In this document: positions 1-11,739 of the stretch, one piece after another
Layout of the letters: each line of letters starts with the position of its first letter
Position numbering within the stretch: the first letter of the stretch is position 1
Source: Hoplostethus atlanticus
Lineage: Eukaryota; Chordata; Actinopteri; Trachichthyiformes; Trachichthyidae
Direction: 5' to 3'
DNA: 64,000 bases
NCBI GenBank assembly: GCA_034670405.1
Contig: JAXDDX010000015.1
Span: 2,790,001-2,854,000, forward strand
The notes under the pieces: generated by a model
Seen by the model: only the letters and a program-made list of their open reading frames with translations
Told to the model about the DNA's origin: nothing
Database searches by the model: none
Position numbers and translations under genes: made by a program

Positions 1-1804
1 ACCTCGTCAATTTATCTACACGGGATTTCTAAGCTTTGGGTTTTTCAAGGGGTCGGATTCCTCAGACAATAAGCACAGTGGTGTGGGTGCTCTTTCAAGT
101 AAATGCCACTGAAAAGCGCCGCCATCGACACGTCCATTACGCGGCCCTGATATGACAACGCCTTTCATAAAAGGCCCACGCCTTTCCAGGCACCTATTCA
201 TCTATTCAACTGGCGTCCGAATCTTGGAGTGCTTACTTAGCATTTGCGTCAGAGGGGCTTCTGTGATAAAGTGTTGGAAGGCATTGATTTTGTGCCAGTG
301 GTGGGTCTATTCTGGTGCACAGTAGCGGTCTCCTTTTTCCTCTCTCTCCACTACCCCGCCTGTGCATTTTTTGTGCTTTTGATAACACAAAATAAAGACA
401 TGCAGCCTCTCAAGAGTCACGTTAAGAGGTTACCCTGTTCAAAGCCCCTGTCTGTTTTTCAGTGCGCTAACTAATTGGTGCGAGAAACCGAGTTGAACAT
501 TTCTAAGACACTTGGGCGGTGGAGTGGGCGGTGGACTCTTGGACACACACTCAGTCACACACACACAGGCAGCTTTTACTATAGGAAAACTGCTAATCGT
601 ACACTCTTAGACAATTTGACAGTAACACCACACAATATAGTCTTTCCAATGTGACCTACTATTATAGCTTCTAATATGGCCCTGTCTCAACTTGGATTTT
701 AGAAGAGGTCGCAGCACTCAAACAAATGCAATCAAATGTCATCCGAGTGCTTTCGGTGATGGAAATACTACTTTTTAAAGGTTTGCCTTTGTCCTCTTTT
801 GAGGGGGCGTACTGTAAAATGTTTTTATGATTTAACATTTCCTATAGCCGTGTGGCAATTTTATTGCTTTCATGAAAAAAAAAAAAGCATCACTGAATGA
901 CTTTCAAAGAAACACTCGAATATGAATTAAAGCAGAGCAACAATCTGGATGGACTTAACCTTAGACACGGTCCTCTATTAGCATTGTTTCAAAGCTTTTG
1001 GACAAAAAACATGCATCTGCAAAAAGTATGTTTATTATGAATGAATGAAAGAATGAATTAAAGAATGTGTTACACTGCACAGCACAATGAATTATTCAAA
1101 ATCAGATAAATCGAGACTGCAAATAATCCAAATTTACAGCCTATATACATGACAAACAGGGAGAGGAGACGAGGAAGAAAGAGGGCAGATCGGATGCGGA
1201 GGAGGGTGGAGAGAAGAGGGGGCGGATGGATGGATAGATGGTTGAATGAATGAATGGCTGGATGGATAGGGGTTAGACGGGTGGGGGAGGTAAGCTACAT
1301 ATTGGCATCGATCCACAGGAGGGCCCATCAAAGATAGAGTGACATTTATGGTGCCGCCGACTGCGTTGGCCTGCCCTCAACAGCAGGCACAGAAAGCCAT
1401 GACATTCTCCACTGCATTGGGAAAAACTGTTGGTACTCTTGGCTACTGCTGAGCCGCAGACATTTTCACTATAGATTGGGAGGCGGAGGTCTGAAGGGTC
1501 TTGTTAGCTGGGTAGGGCGTTTCGTGCTATACTCAACATGGATTTGTACCCAACTGAAACGCTATTGAATTGAAACCCTTTATTGCCCTCGACTGGACTT
1601 CACCTTGTGCATTTAATGAGCACATGGTAACAAAGCATTAATAACAGGGAGTCTGCAAGTTGCAGCAAGCTGATTGTATGTGATGTTGCATGTTAAATAC
1701 AGTATTGAAGGACTTTTGAGGCCCTGATTACATTACATTCAAGGCAGTTGAAGACCTTTTCAGGGCCAACAGACATCTTGCACACCCACCATATACTCTT
1801 TTGC

Positions 1805-1806
<2 letters not shown>
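1..1806. other. Non-coding stretch, no gene recognised
   Basis: I see no coding exon, RNA gene or transposon end here. There are short simple patches only: an imperfect GAAT-rich patch near 1036-1065 and a purine-rich GGAT/GATG-biased patch near 1195-1275. The two short open frames in this stretch have no recognisable motif and no codon-use signal I can defend. Confidence 0.5.
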
Positions 1807-1851
<45 letters not shown>

Positions 1852-1982
1852 AACTATGTGTGTGAGTTGTGTTCTATCACTGGCAATCATGAAATGATTG
1901 CAGGGGGACAATGGTGTGTAACAAGCATCACTGTTCAGCATTCCTAAGCAGCCTTTGCTGACACACTGCTGCACACACACTC

Positions 1983-2030
<48 letters not shown>

Positions 2031-2170
2031 TTGTATTGTGAGGAGCTTCATTGATTTCATTCATTCCCTAACCCATAACCTGAACCTTAAGAACGCCCCC
2101 CCGCCACCACCACCACCACCACCACCACCACCACCCCACCAAACACAAACACACACACACACACACACAC
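1807..2170. repeat. Microsatellite cluster: (AC)n, (AC)n, (CCA)n, (AC)n
   Basis: Four simple tracts lie within 365 bp: (AC)21 at 1807-1848, (AC)22 at 1985-2029, a (CCA)n run at 2104-2135 and (AC)11 at 2149-2170. Open frames across this interval translate to poly-CV, poly-TH or poly-P tracts and are products of the repeats, not genes. Confidence 0.95.
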
Positions 2171-3103
2171 AAGCCGAGAACTACCGACAAGGTTTGAAAA
2201 ACTTTCAGTGTGGGACTTGAGTGGGTTAGAAATCAGTGAGAGATTTAGTTCTTTTAGTTCTTGGCTGATTTGTGTTTGTTTTCCCCTTCCTCCTGTCTCC
2301 AATTTCAACATCTAGAAATCACAAAGATTTAAACTGCTCTTAAATTCCCTCAGGCCTCTGAAGCAGGTCAACTAATTACAGGTGCAGCTTGCCTAAAAAC
2401 CAAGACTGGATTTGGGCAGCGACGAAAGACTTTCTTCACAGTTTCTCAAAGGCCAAGCATCAATATTTAATTTGATGCCACCGCTGCCTCTGCAGACGGC
2501 TCCCAGCAAACAATATTTGAGTATTATTGTCAGTAAATCTGTGATGGAGGGATTTGTTGCTATTCATAAACACTCCTCTCAGCCAGCTTAGATGGGTCTT
2601 TTCCAGAGCAAAGGAAAGAGCTGATAAGTGAAACGTCTTAATTATTGCACAGTCGGAGCTAAAGTGGGATATTTATGTTTGCAGGCTTCCATAATATGTC
2701 AATACAAAAGACATACACTATTGACCTGTTGACTCCAATGGGACACTTGTCTTTCTTGCCTTGTACCAACTTCCTCGGTTACCGGGTTTGGATACATTAT
2801 TCTAGCCGCTTCAATAGCAAAGACCTTTGTCAACAAATTAACACAAATTGACACAAACTGCTTCTGAGAACTCGTCCCAGGGTTGGGAATAGAAGCACTT
2901 TAGAGGGGTGAGGGTTTGGAAAAAAGACACCACCCCTTATCTGCCTAAATCTCCTAAATTAAATTCTGATGTCAAGTATGGTCACTGGTGGGAAATATTC
3001 TCCACACACAGGAAGTGATGGTCTCTTAAGCAGCATTGAGTGAGAGGTCCCTCCAGAGAAAGCTGGACTCATCAGCGTCTTTTGGTATAAAGCGATAATA
3101 GAC
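2171..3103. other. Non-coding stretch, no feature recognised
   Basis: Mixed-composition sequence with no long open frame, no transposon ends and no simple repeat of note. Confidence 0.5.
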
Positions 3104-3313
3104 TAGTGCCGGGCGCAAAGAACGAACACATCATTTTGAACGAGTCATTCTCGAGCCAGAAATTGCTTAACTGCAATGGTACATACTGGTACAAGTAAAT
3201 CAAAACTCCCATCGAAGCTCATTGAACCGACAGCAGCCAAGCTCTTGAAAGTTTGATTCATTTTTGGGGTACTGGTTCGAAAAGAAACAAATCACCAAAA
3301 CCGCCCAGCACTA
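3104..3313. mobile_element. Short hAT-like MITE
   Basis: The left end reads TAGTGCCGGGCG and the right end, reverse-complemented, reads TAGTGCTGGGCG: 11 of 12 terminal bases agree across a 210-bp element with no coding capacity. The flanking octamers (taatagac and tcacagcc) agree at only 5 of 8 positions, so the target duplication is eroded or absent. The TAG-type ends and size fit non-autonomous hAT elements of fish, which is an inference from form. I am fairly sure it is a transposon derivative and less sure of the superfamily. Confidence 0.65.
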
Positions 3314-3498
3314 TCACAGCCCATGAGTCCATTCATGTTGCCACAACAGTGGATATGTTGAAAACTGTATGCATTGGTCTGTAGGTACCATTGATACCAT
3401 TAATGACTGCTGATGCTTTGACATTTGACATTGATACTTTGGCTTCATCCTTCTATAACCAACAATATTGAGTTTGATATCTACCTACATGTACATGT

Positions 3499-3523
3499 AC
3501 ACACACACACACACACACACACA
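3499..3523. repeat. (AC)n microsatellite
   Basis: Pure AC dinucleotide run of about 25 bp following a short GTACAT motif. Confidence 0.95.
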
Positions 3524-3576
3524 TCCATTCATGTGGCCATCATACATATGGATCTGTTCATCTTTTCATCATTGAA

Positions 3577-3810
3577 ATTAGGGTTTGACCAAGGTCGATA
3601 CCAAGACCGATATTCTGGGGTTGAAGCTGCCTGTAGCTGATATTTTGTGACAATATTCAGTATTTTTTAAATTTTATAATTTTTATGCAAAAAAAAAGAA
3701 ATTGACTTATCAAAAAGTGGGTCATCAGCTCCTTGCAGGGTGAGGCAGGTTTCCTTGCAGGTTTTCCAGACTGACACCCCTGAAGCTGTTGAGGAAAATC
3801 CTCCCACACC
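3577..3810. mobile_element. Dispersed repeat, copy A (family also at 7640, 21600 and 56405)
   Basis: The core near 3719-3800 (cagctccttgcagggtgagg, then caggtttccttgcaggtttt) recurs with changes near 7654, 21609 and 56425. Copy A begins at 3579 with tagggtttgacc, and two other copies end in the inverse form ctaaccctaa or ctaaccctag. This suggests a family of non-autonomous DNA elements with a TAGGGTTNGACC-like terminus and GATAT-rich subterminal sequence. No right end is visible for this copy. Confidence 0.5.
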
Positions 3811-5392
3811 ACACTGGAATGATTTCTCAATTACATTCAATGGGACTGGCTAGCAGGGGACATTTCATGTCATTTACATCATACTCACAGTAGGAAACCC
3901 GACCTGGAAGACAGTGAAGTAGATGGAACCAGAGGCAAGCACAGTCGGCTATCACCAAAGACCACATTTTGATATCAAAATGTTTTACTTCTAGTTTAAT
4001 TTGGTGTCATCAGCTTCAACCCATCAAAAATGGATTCAGTTGTTAAAACTTATGGTCCTCGAGCCCTATCTGCGCACATGGTCCCGGCTGGCCAATCGGA
4101 GGCTAAGTAGGACATTAATGGGTCACCCGGGTTTGGCCGTAGTGAAGAAAACCTCTGCCAAATTGCAATCCCCTCACCTTGATGCACAAATGGCGCCGCA
4201 CGCTGGGCTACAACCCTCTCATCTTTCAACCGCACACCTGAAATGAGTGATGAGTCTCCAGTTAGGATCTGCAGGAGGCCTCAGATTGAACAGAAATGCG
4301 CTTTGTCACGCTGACACCGGAGGGGACGTTTAAAACAGGACGATATCTCATGCATATCAAATGGCCCCCTGCTTTTAACGTGACACACTTCCTCAAATTA
4401 ATTATCAGTGGAGGATGTGGCAGCAGCGTGGTCGGCCACCACCGCGGCTGCAAGTTTTCAAGGTGCTCCGAAAAACTGTTGGATGATAGTTGGGGGCGGG
4501 GGTGGGGGTGGGGTGGAATCAGAAAAAGTTCTGATTTTGGACTTTGCAAACTCCTTGAATAGATCCACAGCACCTGAACTAAACTTCAACAGTGGATGCT
4601 CATCTGAGGCTCCGATTACATGAGACAAAAAAAAAAGCGATCAATAAAGGTTTTTCCTCAGTCGCATGGGCTTCGTTGAAGAAGTCTTCCTCGCCCCGAT
4701 GTAGACAACGTATTCTTTCTTACGATGATGAGCGTAGAGTTTTTCTATACTCTTGACTACGCTCTCTTTCCTTCCTGTCTCTCCAACTCTCTCTACTATA
4801 TTGGTGAACCTTGCTCCGGCACGAAGATGAGTTGATTAACTTCCAGGATGGATGGAGTTGGGAGAGTTGCACTTGCTACAGATTGGCTGAAGAGCATCCC
4901 CCGACTCCATTTCTCATTTCTAGGATCCATGCCTCTGTATTAGCCAACTTCATTAATACAAAAGGCATTAGAAGAGAGAAAGAGTCGGGCCCTGGCCAGT
5001 TCATCACCGCACAGATAGAGGGGGAGAGTCAGGAAGTGTGTGTTGGTGCGTGTTATTCTGTGTGTGTGGTTGTGTGTATGTGTCCCAGCTCTCTTCAAAG
5101 GCAGCCTCTTGGACAAGATCAGTGCTGTGACCCTGTTCCAAACCTATCAACAGGCTGTAGGCTGGCAGGTTTCTGGAGTGGAAAGGAGCCTTTAATCTGG
5201 CGGAGATGACAGAGAGACATAGAGAAAAGAGAGAGAGATACATAGAGTGAGAGAGAGAGAGAGAGATGAATGGCCAGGACAGCTTCAGAGAAGTGTACCT
5301 GCAGACCAAGGCAGGCGTCGGCCAATAGAAAGGAAGCCAAGTATGCAATGCAAAGACATACACACACGGATATATCAATACATGTGGATGTT

Positions 5393-5394
<2 letters not shown>
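3811..5394. other. Non-coding stretch with a GA-rich patch
   Basis: No gene recognised. A GA-rich patch lies at about 5205-5266. Short frames at 4001-4623 overlap each other on both strands without any recognisable domain, so I treat them as chance. Confidence 0.45.
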
Positions 5395-5429
<35 letters not shown>

Positions 5430-5771
5430 CGAGCAGTGCCAGAAGAAAGTTCATGACAAGTTGAGGGTAGAAGAGAGAGTAAAGAGAGAGGAGGGATAGG
5501 AACGAAAAACAACACAAGAATAAAGAGGGTCTGAAGCAGTGCTGAAGGAAGAGGGGGAAAGTGAATGTGTGTTTGTGAATGTGTGTGTGTGTGTGTGTGT
5601 GTGTGTTTTGTACCCATATTTATTTAGACCAGTTCCACTTTTGTGTTTTTACGTGTTCGTGTGAAAATACAAATTTACAGTACGTATTATGAACAATAAC
5701 CATCCCTAAGCCCACACACCAGGCCAATTAAGATAAAGAGGCGGCAGGTAACCATGCAACACACACACACA

Positions 5772-5804
<33 letters not shown>

Positions 5805-5805
5805 C
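5395..5805. repeat. Microsatellite cluster
   Basis: (CA)16 at 5395-5426, (TG)n at 5580-5607 and an interrupted CA compound tract at 5757-5805. Purine-rich sequence links them. Confidence 0.95.
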
Positions 5806-7630
5806 TTTAATAACTACGTGCCGTTACTGCCATTACTGTAAATAATGATAATTAGCATAATTATCCACCAATACTTAATATAACAATGATTTACAAGTTT
5901 GTTGTGTTTGAATTCTTGCTTTGGCAAAATGGACTCATGTATGACTTCAATACCCTGAAATCATGGAAATCTGAAAATCTCTTCCTTTGATTCATCACTT
6001 CCTGTGGACGGAGAACATTTTCTACCAGTGATCATACCCTGACACCAGAATTTAATTTACAGCACTTCTCCCATTTGTGATCTAGGCTGATCAGATGGAT
6101 GGATATTACATGAAAACATGGCATAACGTAGCTGTCGAACTGACGCTACCACCTACATCTTCATGCTGCACTCACTAGTTCCTTTGTCCTGTGTGTTGCA
6201 TTGGTTGACTTGACCACATCTTTGAGGGGAAAACATGCAATGAGCGCACACTGCCATTTGTTTTGCATGGAAAGGATCAATTTAAAGACATTGAGTATCT
6301 ATTGGATTCAATTCAAAAATATTGGTATCAGCCTTCAAAACCCCATATTGATCGAACCCAAATTTCAACAGAGATGATAACTGGTTGGTACAGACACTGT
6401 ATGTCATGCGCTGCACTTTCAGAATGCTATAATTGGCCAATGATAAATCAGGGGTTTCACTCCACCAGAGGCTATTTTGGCTGCTCTGCTATCTGATAAT
6501 AGAGTCATTTTTCAAAAGGACCATGGTACAAGGATATGTCTATTTAGGAAGGACCAGAGGCATTAACAGTAAACAAATGGGATGGAAAAACAGGCTGCCT
6601 CTCTGGCCCGTGACACCTCGGCTCCTTTTTCCACAACTTTGATTCCATTGTCGACTGTCTATCAAACACAGTTCTTTGGTGAATGGTCGGGGTTTGTTTT
6701 TTTTTTCAAAATGTACCAGGGACAGCTGTCTTTTCTGGTCTATCTCTATGTGATATTAAAAGGTGGATGTCCATGTGAAGAGTTTCTTTCAAAACTGAGA
6801 TAATCACGACACAAAATTGGAACAAATGATGGTTCTTAGGTAACTTCGGAGTGTTTTCACATCTTCAAACACTGGAGTGGTTTAACCCTTAGTTTGATTT
6901 GTTTGGGCATTTTTATAACACGGCAATCACACTCAATTGGACCTTGTTGAGAGGGAGGCTCATCTCCTGATTCTGACCAAAGCAAAGAAACACATTTGAA
7001 AACGCTTGTACAGGCTGGCTCACTACCATGCATGCAGCTCTGTAAACCTCAACTATTAAAATGAGGATTTGGATTTTCAATAAGTCATGCAGGGTGCAAG
7101 TTTGGCTGGCGATACTGCAGGTTACACACACGCTTTGTTACACGGAGGTCACGCAATGCAGGCATAAAAGGAGCTTGTCAGGCGTATTCTTCACTCCTGT
7201 CAGATGGTCGACAGGGTCCAAACCGAAAGGGTAATTTACATCAATTTTGCTTCTCAGTGTCGGTCATTGCGGAGTGCAACCTGAGGAAAATGGAAAAAAA
7301 TAACAATAACAATAATAGTAGTGCCAAGGAGAGAGCCAAGAGTGCTTCTATTGGGTGTTTGTGTGTTTAATGTGCCCTTTGGTTTGGGGTTGTTACTTTC
7401 AATGAAAATGTAGACACTCTTCAAGCAAAAGGGAATTGAAGTCTTTATTTCCCGGCTATGTCAAGGTTACTTATTAAAAACATTGCCCAACATGTATTGG
7501 TCATGCTGTGGCCTTCTTCAGTAAGTAGCGCACCAAACTGCATGACGGCCTTCACCACTCCTTGAGGCTTTATAATAGTTTTTTTTGCCTTGGAATTTAC
7601 TCAAGCAACAACCCCAAACTAAAAACCACC
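5806..7630. other. Non-coding stretch, no feature recognised
   Basis: No recognisable coding, RNA or transposon feature. Two overlapping short frames at 6263-6803 show no family motif. Confidence 0.45.
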
Positions 7631-7639
7631 TTCAGCAAA

Positions 7640-7810
7640 TGCTTCCAAGTATGCAGGGTGAAGTGAGTTTCATTGCAGGCTTTACAGACCGCCACCCCTG
7701 AAGCTTGCATATAACACTGCCACACCAGGTTGCAATGACTTCTTTGACTTGGCAGTCTGATATCCGATTTTCAATAAAACCCCAATAATGGCCCGATGTA
7801 TCGTCTACTG
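7640..7810. mobile_element. Dispersed repeat, copy B
   Basis: Shares the block gcagggtgaagtgagtttca, with bases to about 7700, with copy A at 3735-3790, and continues into a GATAT/CGATTTT-rich part like the other copies. Neither terminus is clear. The divergence suggests an old insertion. Confidence 0.45.
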
Positions 7811-9100
7811 CTGGGCAGCTTGTGGGTGTGAATGTGTGTTTGCCTGTAAGCCTCCCCACCCCTGCAACTGTTCCCCTTGGCCACTGCTGTACAAATTAAA
7901 TTGCAGTGTTGTGGAAGCTACTTTGGAAGTCCAGTTTTACAAGTAACCAGTTATTTCACATTGGAGGAAGAACTACAGCAAAGTTTCTGTCAAACAAGTT
8001 TTTTGACTACTACAGTTAGACCTTAAATCATCTGCAATGTCATATATTACAAAATTGCATGACTGTGAAAAGCACCACTGATTAGAATTGTATTTTATTT
8101 GAAATAAAATGCAGGGAATGCTGACTGTGTTTCTAATGGCCAGACTCTGACAGCTGCCTGCGAGAAACTAGAGTCCAAACCAAACAAACCTTCTGGCTTC
8201 ATCACAATGTTAACTTTCTGCTGGATTTAATGTCCATCACTGTAACATTCACACTCCGGTCTGGACCTAAATCTTGGCTTGAGCATGAAGCTTTTTAGCA
8301 CAGGCTGGTGTTTTATTTACTAAAACATTTCTTGTAGGTGGAGCTGCTCTGGAGGCAGAAATAATTTAATTGGTGGAGTTAAACTTCAGTGGGCGAAGAC
8401 AAGATTAAGTTAGCTAACTGGCAAAGTTGAGTGACAAAGAAGGAACTGTTGTCAAAATATAATACAAAAATAAAAATGAGAATTTGTTTTTCATTCATTC
8501 ATGACCACGGCTTGATCATGAAGGTTAGCAGGCTAGCTAACTAGCTTACCTAGCTAGCTAGTCAGCTAGTCTAACTAGCTACCATAACTGCATTTTATTA
8601 TTTGGTAGCAAAGGCACTAGGCTTCATAATATTGCCTACCTCCTCTCTTACCCCTTGCTTTTTTCACTTGGCTTCAGTCTAATGCTACTGAGCCAGAAAA
8701 CACTGTGACTCTTTTGGGGGAGGAGTGTCTTCAATTCCACAGTGGGGAGCTTTTGTTCCAAAGTACAGGCTGAAAAGTGAGTTTTGAAAGCCTGAAAGTT
8801 CAGCGCTGGGTCACTATTAATAAACAACCCTATACACCCCCCCAGATGTTGATGATATTAGGGTTATTTCGTACTATGGGGCAGTAAATCCTTATTCATC
8901 CTTAATCCTTATTTCGCCTGTAAAGGGTGAGAAAAAGGGGCCCTGCCTGGCCATATAGGGAGGAAGACAAAGATGGGAGGGAATAGAGGAGAAGACACAG
9001 TGAGGAGTTGCCTGCCACTCCTCATCCAAGGGCCAGCGAGCATGGTTGAAGTCTGCAAAGAAAGGGTCACCTGATCCATGTTTAATGTGTGTGTCTTTTA

Positions 9101-9102
<2 letters not shown>
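7811..9102. other. Non-coding stretch with a CTAG-rich patch
   Basis: No gene seen. At 8521-8583 there is a degenerate GCTAGCTA/CTAGCTAACTAG array of about 60 bp, self-complementary at the tetranucleotide level and therefore able to fold. Confidence 0.5.

Positions 9103-9150
<48 letters not shown>
9103..9150. repeat. (GT)24 microsatellite
   Basis: Pure GT run of 48 bp. Confidence 0.97.
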
Positions 9151-9151
<1 letters not shown>

Positions 9152-9345
9152 ACTCCCGCCATAGTGGCTCTTCTCCGGGCATCACTGCAGGGGCTGAGGA
9201 TGTGTCACATCAACCACAGGCCAGTGAGCAAGCCTGGGGAATTGGGCTCTGAGTGAGTGCACGTCTCTATACGTCTGTAGGTAGGTAGGTGCACGTGTTC
9301 AAAGGCTGGACGGCGGCCAAGACAAAAGGTCGCAGAGATTTGATG

Positions 9346-9368
9346 CACACACACACACACACACACAC
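9346..9368. repeat. (CA)n microsatellite
   Basis: Pure CA run of about 23 bp. Confidence 0.95.
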
Positions 9369-9737
9369 CTGTTTATTATATACAGTATATCAACAATATT
9401 GGACAATTTCTTTATGTGATGGTCGTCGGTGTCTTGCGTGCTGCGAGGAATGCCTGCATGCTGCGTGTATGTGTCGTTGCAGTGTGTGTGGTCTACATAC
9501 AGTACTGTTGTGTGAACATGAACCATTTGCGTGTGTGTGTATGAGCCAGTGGTGTATATTTCACTGTGACAGGCATAGCAGCTAATCAACACTCCCACCC
9601 TGCCTCCATCTCACTGTTGCTGCCATGTGACCTGAGGTGTTGCCATGCCAACAAACAGGCTCATTTATCTTCTCAAATTTACATGATTATGGGTTTTTTT
9701 CTCTCCCCCTTCCCCTTTTTACCCACGTTTGTTAGTA

Positions 9738-9739
<2 letters not shown>

Positions 9740-9772
<33 letters not shown>
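9740..9772. repeat. (TG)16 microsatellite
   Basis: Pure TG run of about 33 bp. Confidence 0.95.
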
Positions 9773-9773
<1 letters not shown>

Positions 9774-10292
9774 CTTTGTTTCAAAAACAGAGATTAGGAT
9801 TAGACTGATACCTGCCAGTCATGTCGATTGACATGAACCAGCATGTCTGATTACATATTTATTATAGAATCGATCAATTCTGCACTGGTTGTCTATGGGA
9901 AGCCCTTAACCTGAATTGATTCTAATGAGACATTTCGATTGGATTCCACACAAAATTGTTGCTTGTGCTATTCATACCGGGAACAAGCAAGCCCTAAAGC
10001 TCATAATTGTACAGAGCAGAATTTAGTTTCAATTATTTGTTCAATTCTGCACCAGATCCAATCTAATCCTGGCTAATCTTAGCTAAAGCCATGTCAGCAG
10101 CATGTCGAATGTGGTGAGCTCTCTCTCTCTCTCTCTGTGCGTGCGTGGGGCGTGTTGAGGTGGATATCAGACTCCCAGCAGCTGCGGCAGCACTGCATGT
10201 GCAGCTCTGTGTGTGTTCATGTGTGTTTGCAGGTATGTGTGATCTTTAGACAGTGGCCTTATCAGGCCAGGACAAGGCAGCTGACTGCCAAT

Positions 10293-10305
10293 TGTGTGTG
10301 TGTGT

Positions 10306-10352
<47 letters not shown>
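10293..10352. repeat. (TG)n microsatellite, one interruption
   Basis: TG run of about 60 bp with a single TA step near 10310. Confidence 0.96.
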
Positions 10353-10353
<1 letters not shown>

Positions 10354-10500
10354 CAGTGCCCCACACACACTGACGGATGTGCATGTGTCCGCCTTGTACA
10401 CAAACCCAAAGCAGCTCTATAAATTATAAATTACTGTCCAGGCACAGCCAACGTGGCAGCCTCAGATAGACAGAATAAGAGTGGCCCTATTAATACACCT

Positions 10501-10634
10501 CCAGTCAGCCAGCGAGCCAGCCAGCCACACAGGGTGCCAGTCAGTGAGCCAGGGAGCCAGTCAGCCAACCAGCCAGTCAGCCGGTCAGTCCGCCAGCCAG
10601 TCAGTCTGCCAGCCAGGGAGCCAGCCAGCCAGCT
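10501..10634. repeat. Degenerate CAGY tetranucleotide minisatellite
   Basis: About 134 bp built from imperfect CAGC/CAGT tetramers (ccagccagtcagcc-like register) interrupted by gag and cac steps. The plus-strand frame through it encodes a Ser/Gln/Pro-rich low-complexity peptide, which is a by-product of the array. Confidence 0.85.
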
Positions 10635-10639
10635 CAGGG

Positions 10640-11640
10640 GACAGGTAATTGCTGGCTGTGCCGCAGGCTAACGTTGCTGCATTATGATGAAGCCCGGTGC
10701 CGCAATCACATGCTAAAGCCTCTGAAATAGCGATGGCTTTCTAAGTAGCTGTTATCTGTAGATGGGTCGCATAATAAGGAGGTGGGAATGGATGGATGGC
10801 TAGAGGGTGGATGTCCTTATTTAGAATGAAAATGACTGGCTGTCTGTTTTTTGGGGGTTTTTTTTGGGAGGGGGAGCTTTCTTTAATTAAAAGGCCATGT
10901 ATGGCAGATTGGAGACTGAAAGCAATCTTATTTAATGAGACCAATTTGTACTAAATGTTTATCGGTTCCGTAAGTAGTATCCTGTGCTAATATCCAATTC
11001 AATAGTCGGTGAGAATCACACTGACAAAGGACAAGGAGTATGAATGAAGGGGATCAGGCAAACTCCATTCACTATATTACTGCTGCTGAAATTACACAAT
11101 GAATAGAATCCAGAGGTCCTTACATAAATACAACATTAAGCTTACATTCAACCTTCATCACACTGACAATAAGCATGCTAACAAATACTAATGCTATTCA
11201 ATTAAGTTCTAGGTTAACTAGGCAACATAACTTGTTGCCTGGCACATTTTATCATTTGATGAACTCATGCATAAAGACCTGAACGCACCGGTTACAATAA
11301 CTGAAGCGCGTCATTTGACAACCCCTCATACAATGGTGCATTGTAAGCAGAAGAGCTGAGGCAGTGAAGCAGCACTGAAACCAGCATTTCGTTACTACTG
11401 TATTTTCTGATCCATGGCCTGTTTGACAGTCCACTTTGTGTATTTGGAGACCAGCGCACTCTAGAGCACGTTGGGCCACTGAACCCAAGTCATTTTCAAA
11501 CACACCAGTTGCTTGGTTGCTTGTTCAGGCTGTTAAAATCAGCACCGATGAGATTCAACCATTTTCATGCATGTTCATGCAGGTTGCCAGTGCACAACAC
11601 AAAGACAGTCGCATACAATCACCTAATGGCGATTTAGAGT
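10640..11640. other. Non-coding stretch, no feature recognised
   Basis: I see no coding exon, RNA gene or transposon end. Confidence 0.45.
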
Positions 11641-11649
11641 CTCCAGTCC

Positions 11650-11735
11650 ACCTGACTTGCATGTCTTTGGACCGTGGGGAGAAAAGCCAGGCGAACACAG
11701 GGAGAACATGCAAACTCAACACAGAAATTTGAACA
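11650..11735 (+). mobile_element. Fragment of a widespread fish repeat
   Basis: The segment around gcatgtctttggaccgtggg and ggagaacatgcaaactcaac matches from memory a repeat that recurs throughout fish genomes in the form catgtctttgg...gagaacatgcaaactccacac. I do not know its class with certainty. Only about 85 bp is recognisable and no ends can be defined. Confidence 0.55.
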
Positions 11736-11739
11736 GAAT

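Noticed and set aside
1693..2311. Open frames of 74-123 codons on both strands
   Set aside because: They are carried by CA and CCA repeats and encode poly-CV, poly-V or poly-P; no non-repeat domain.
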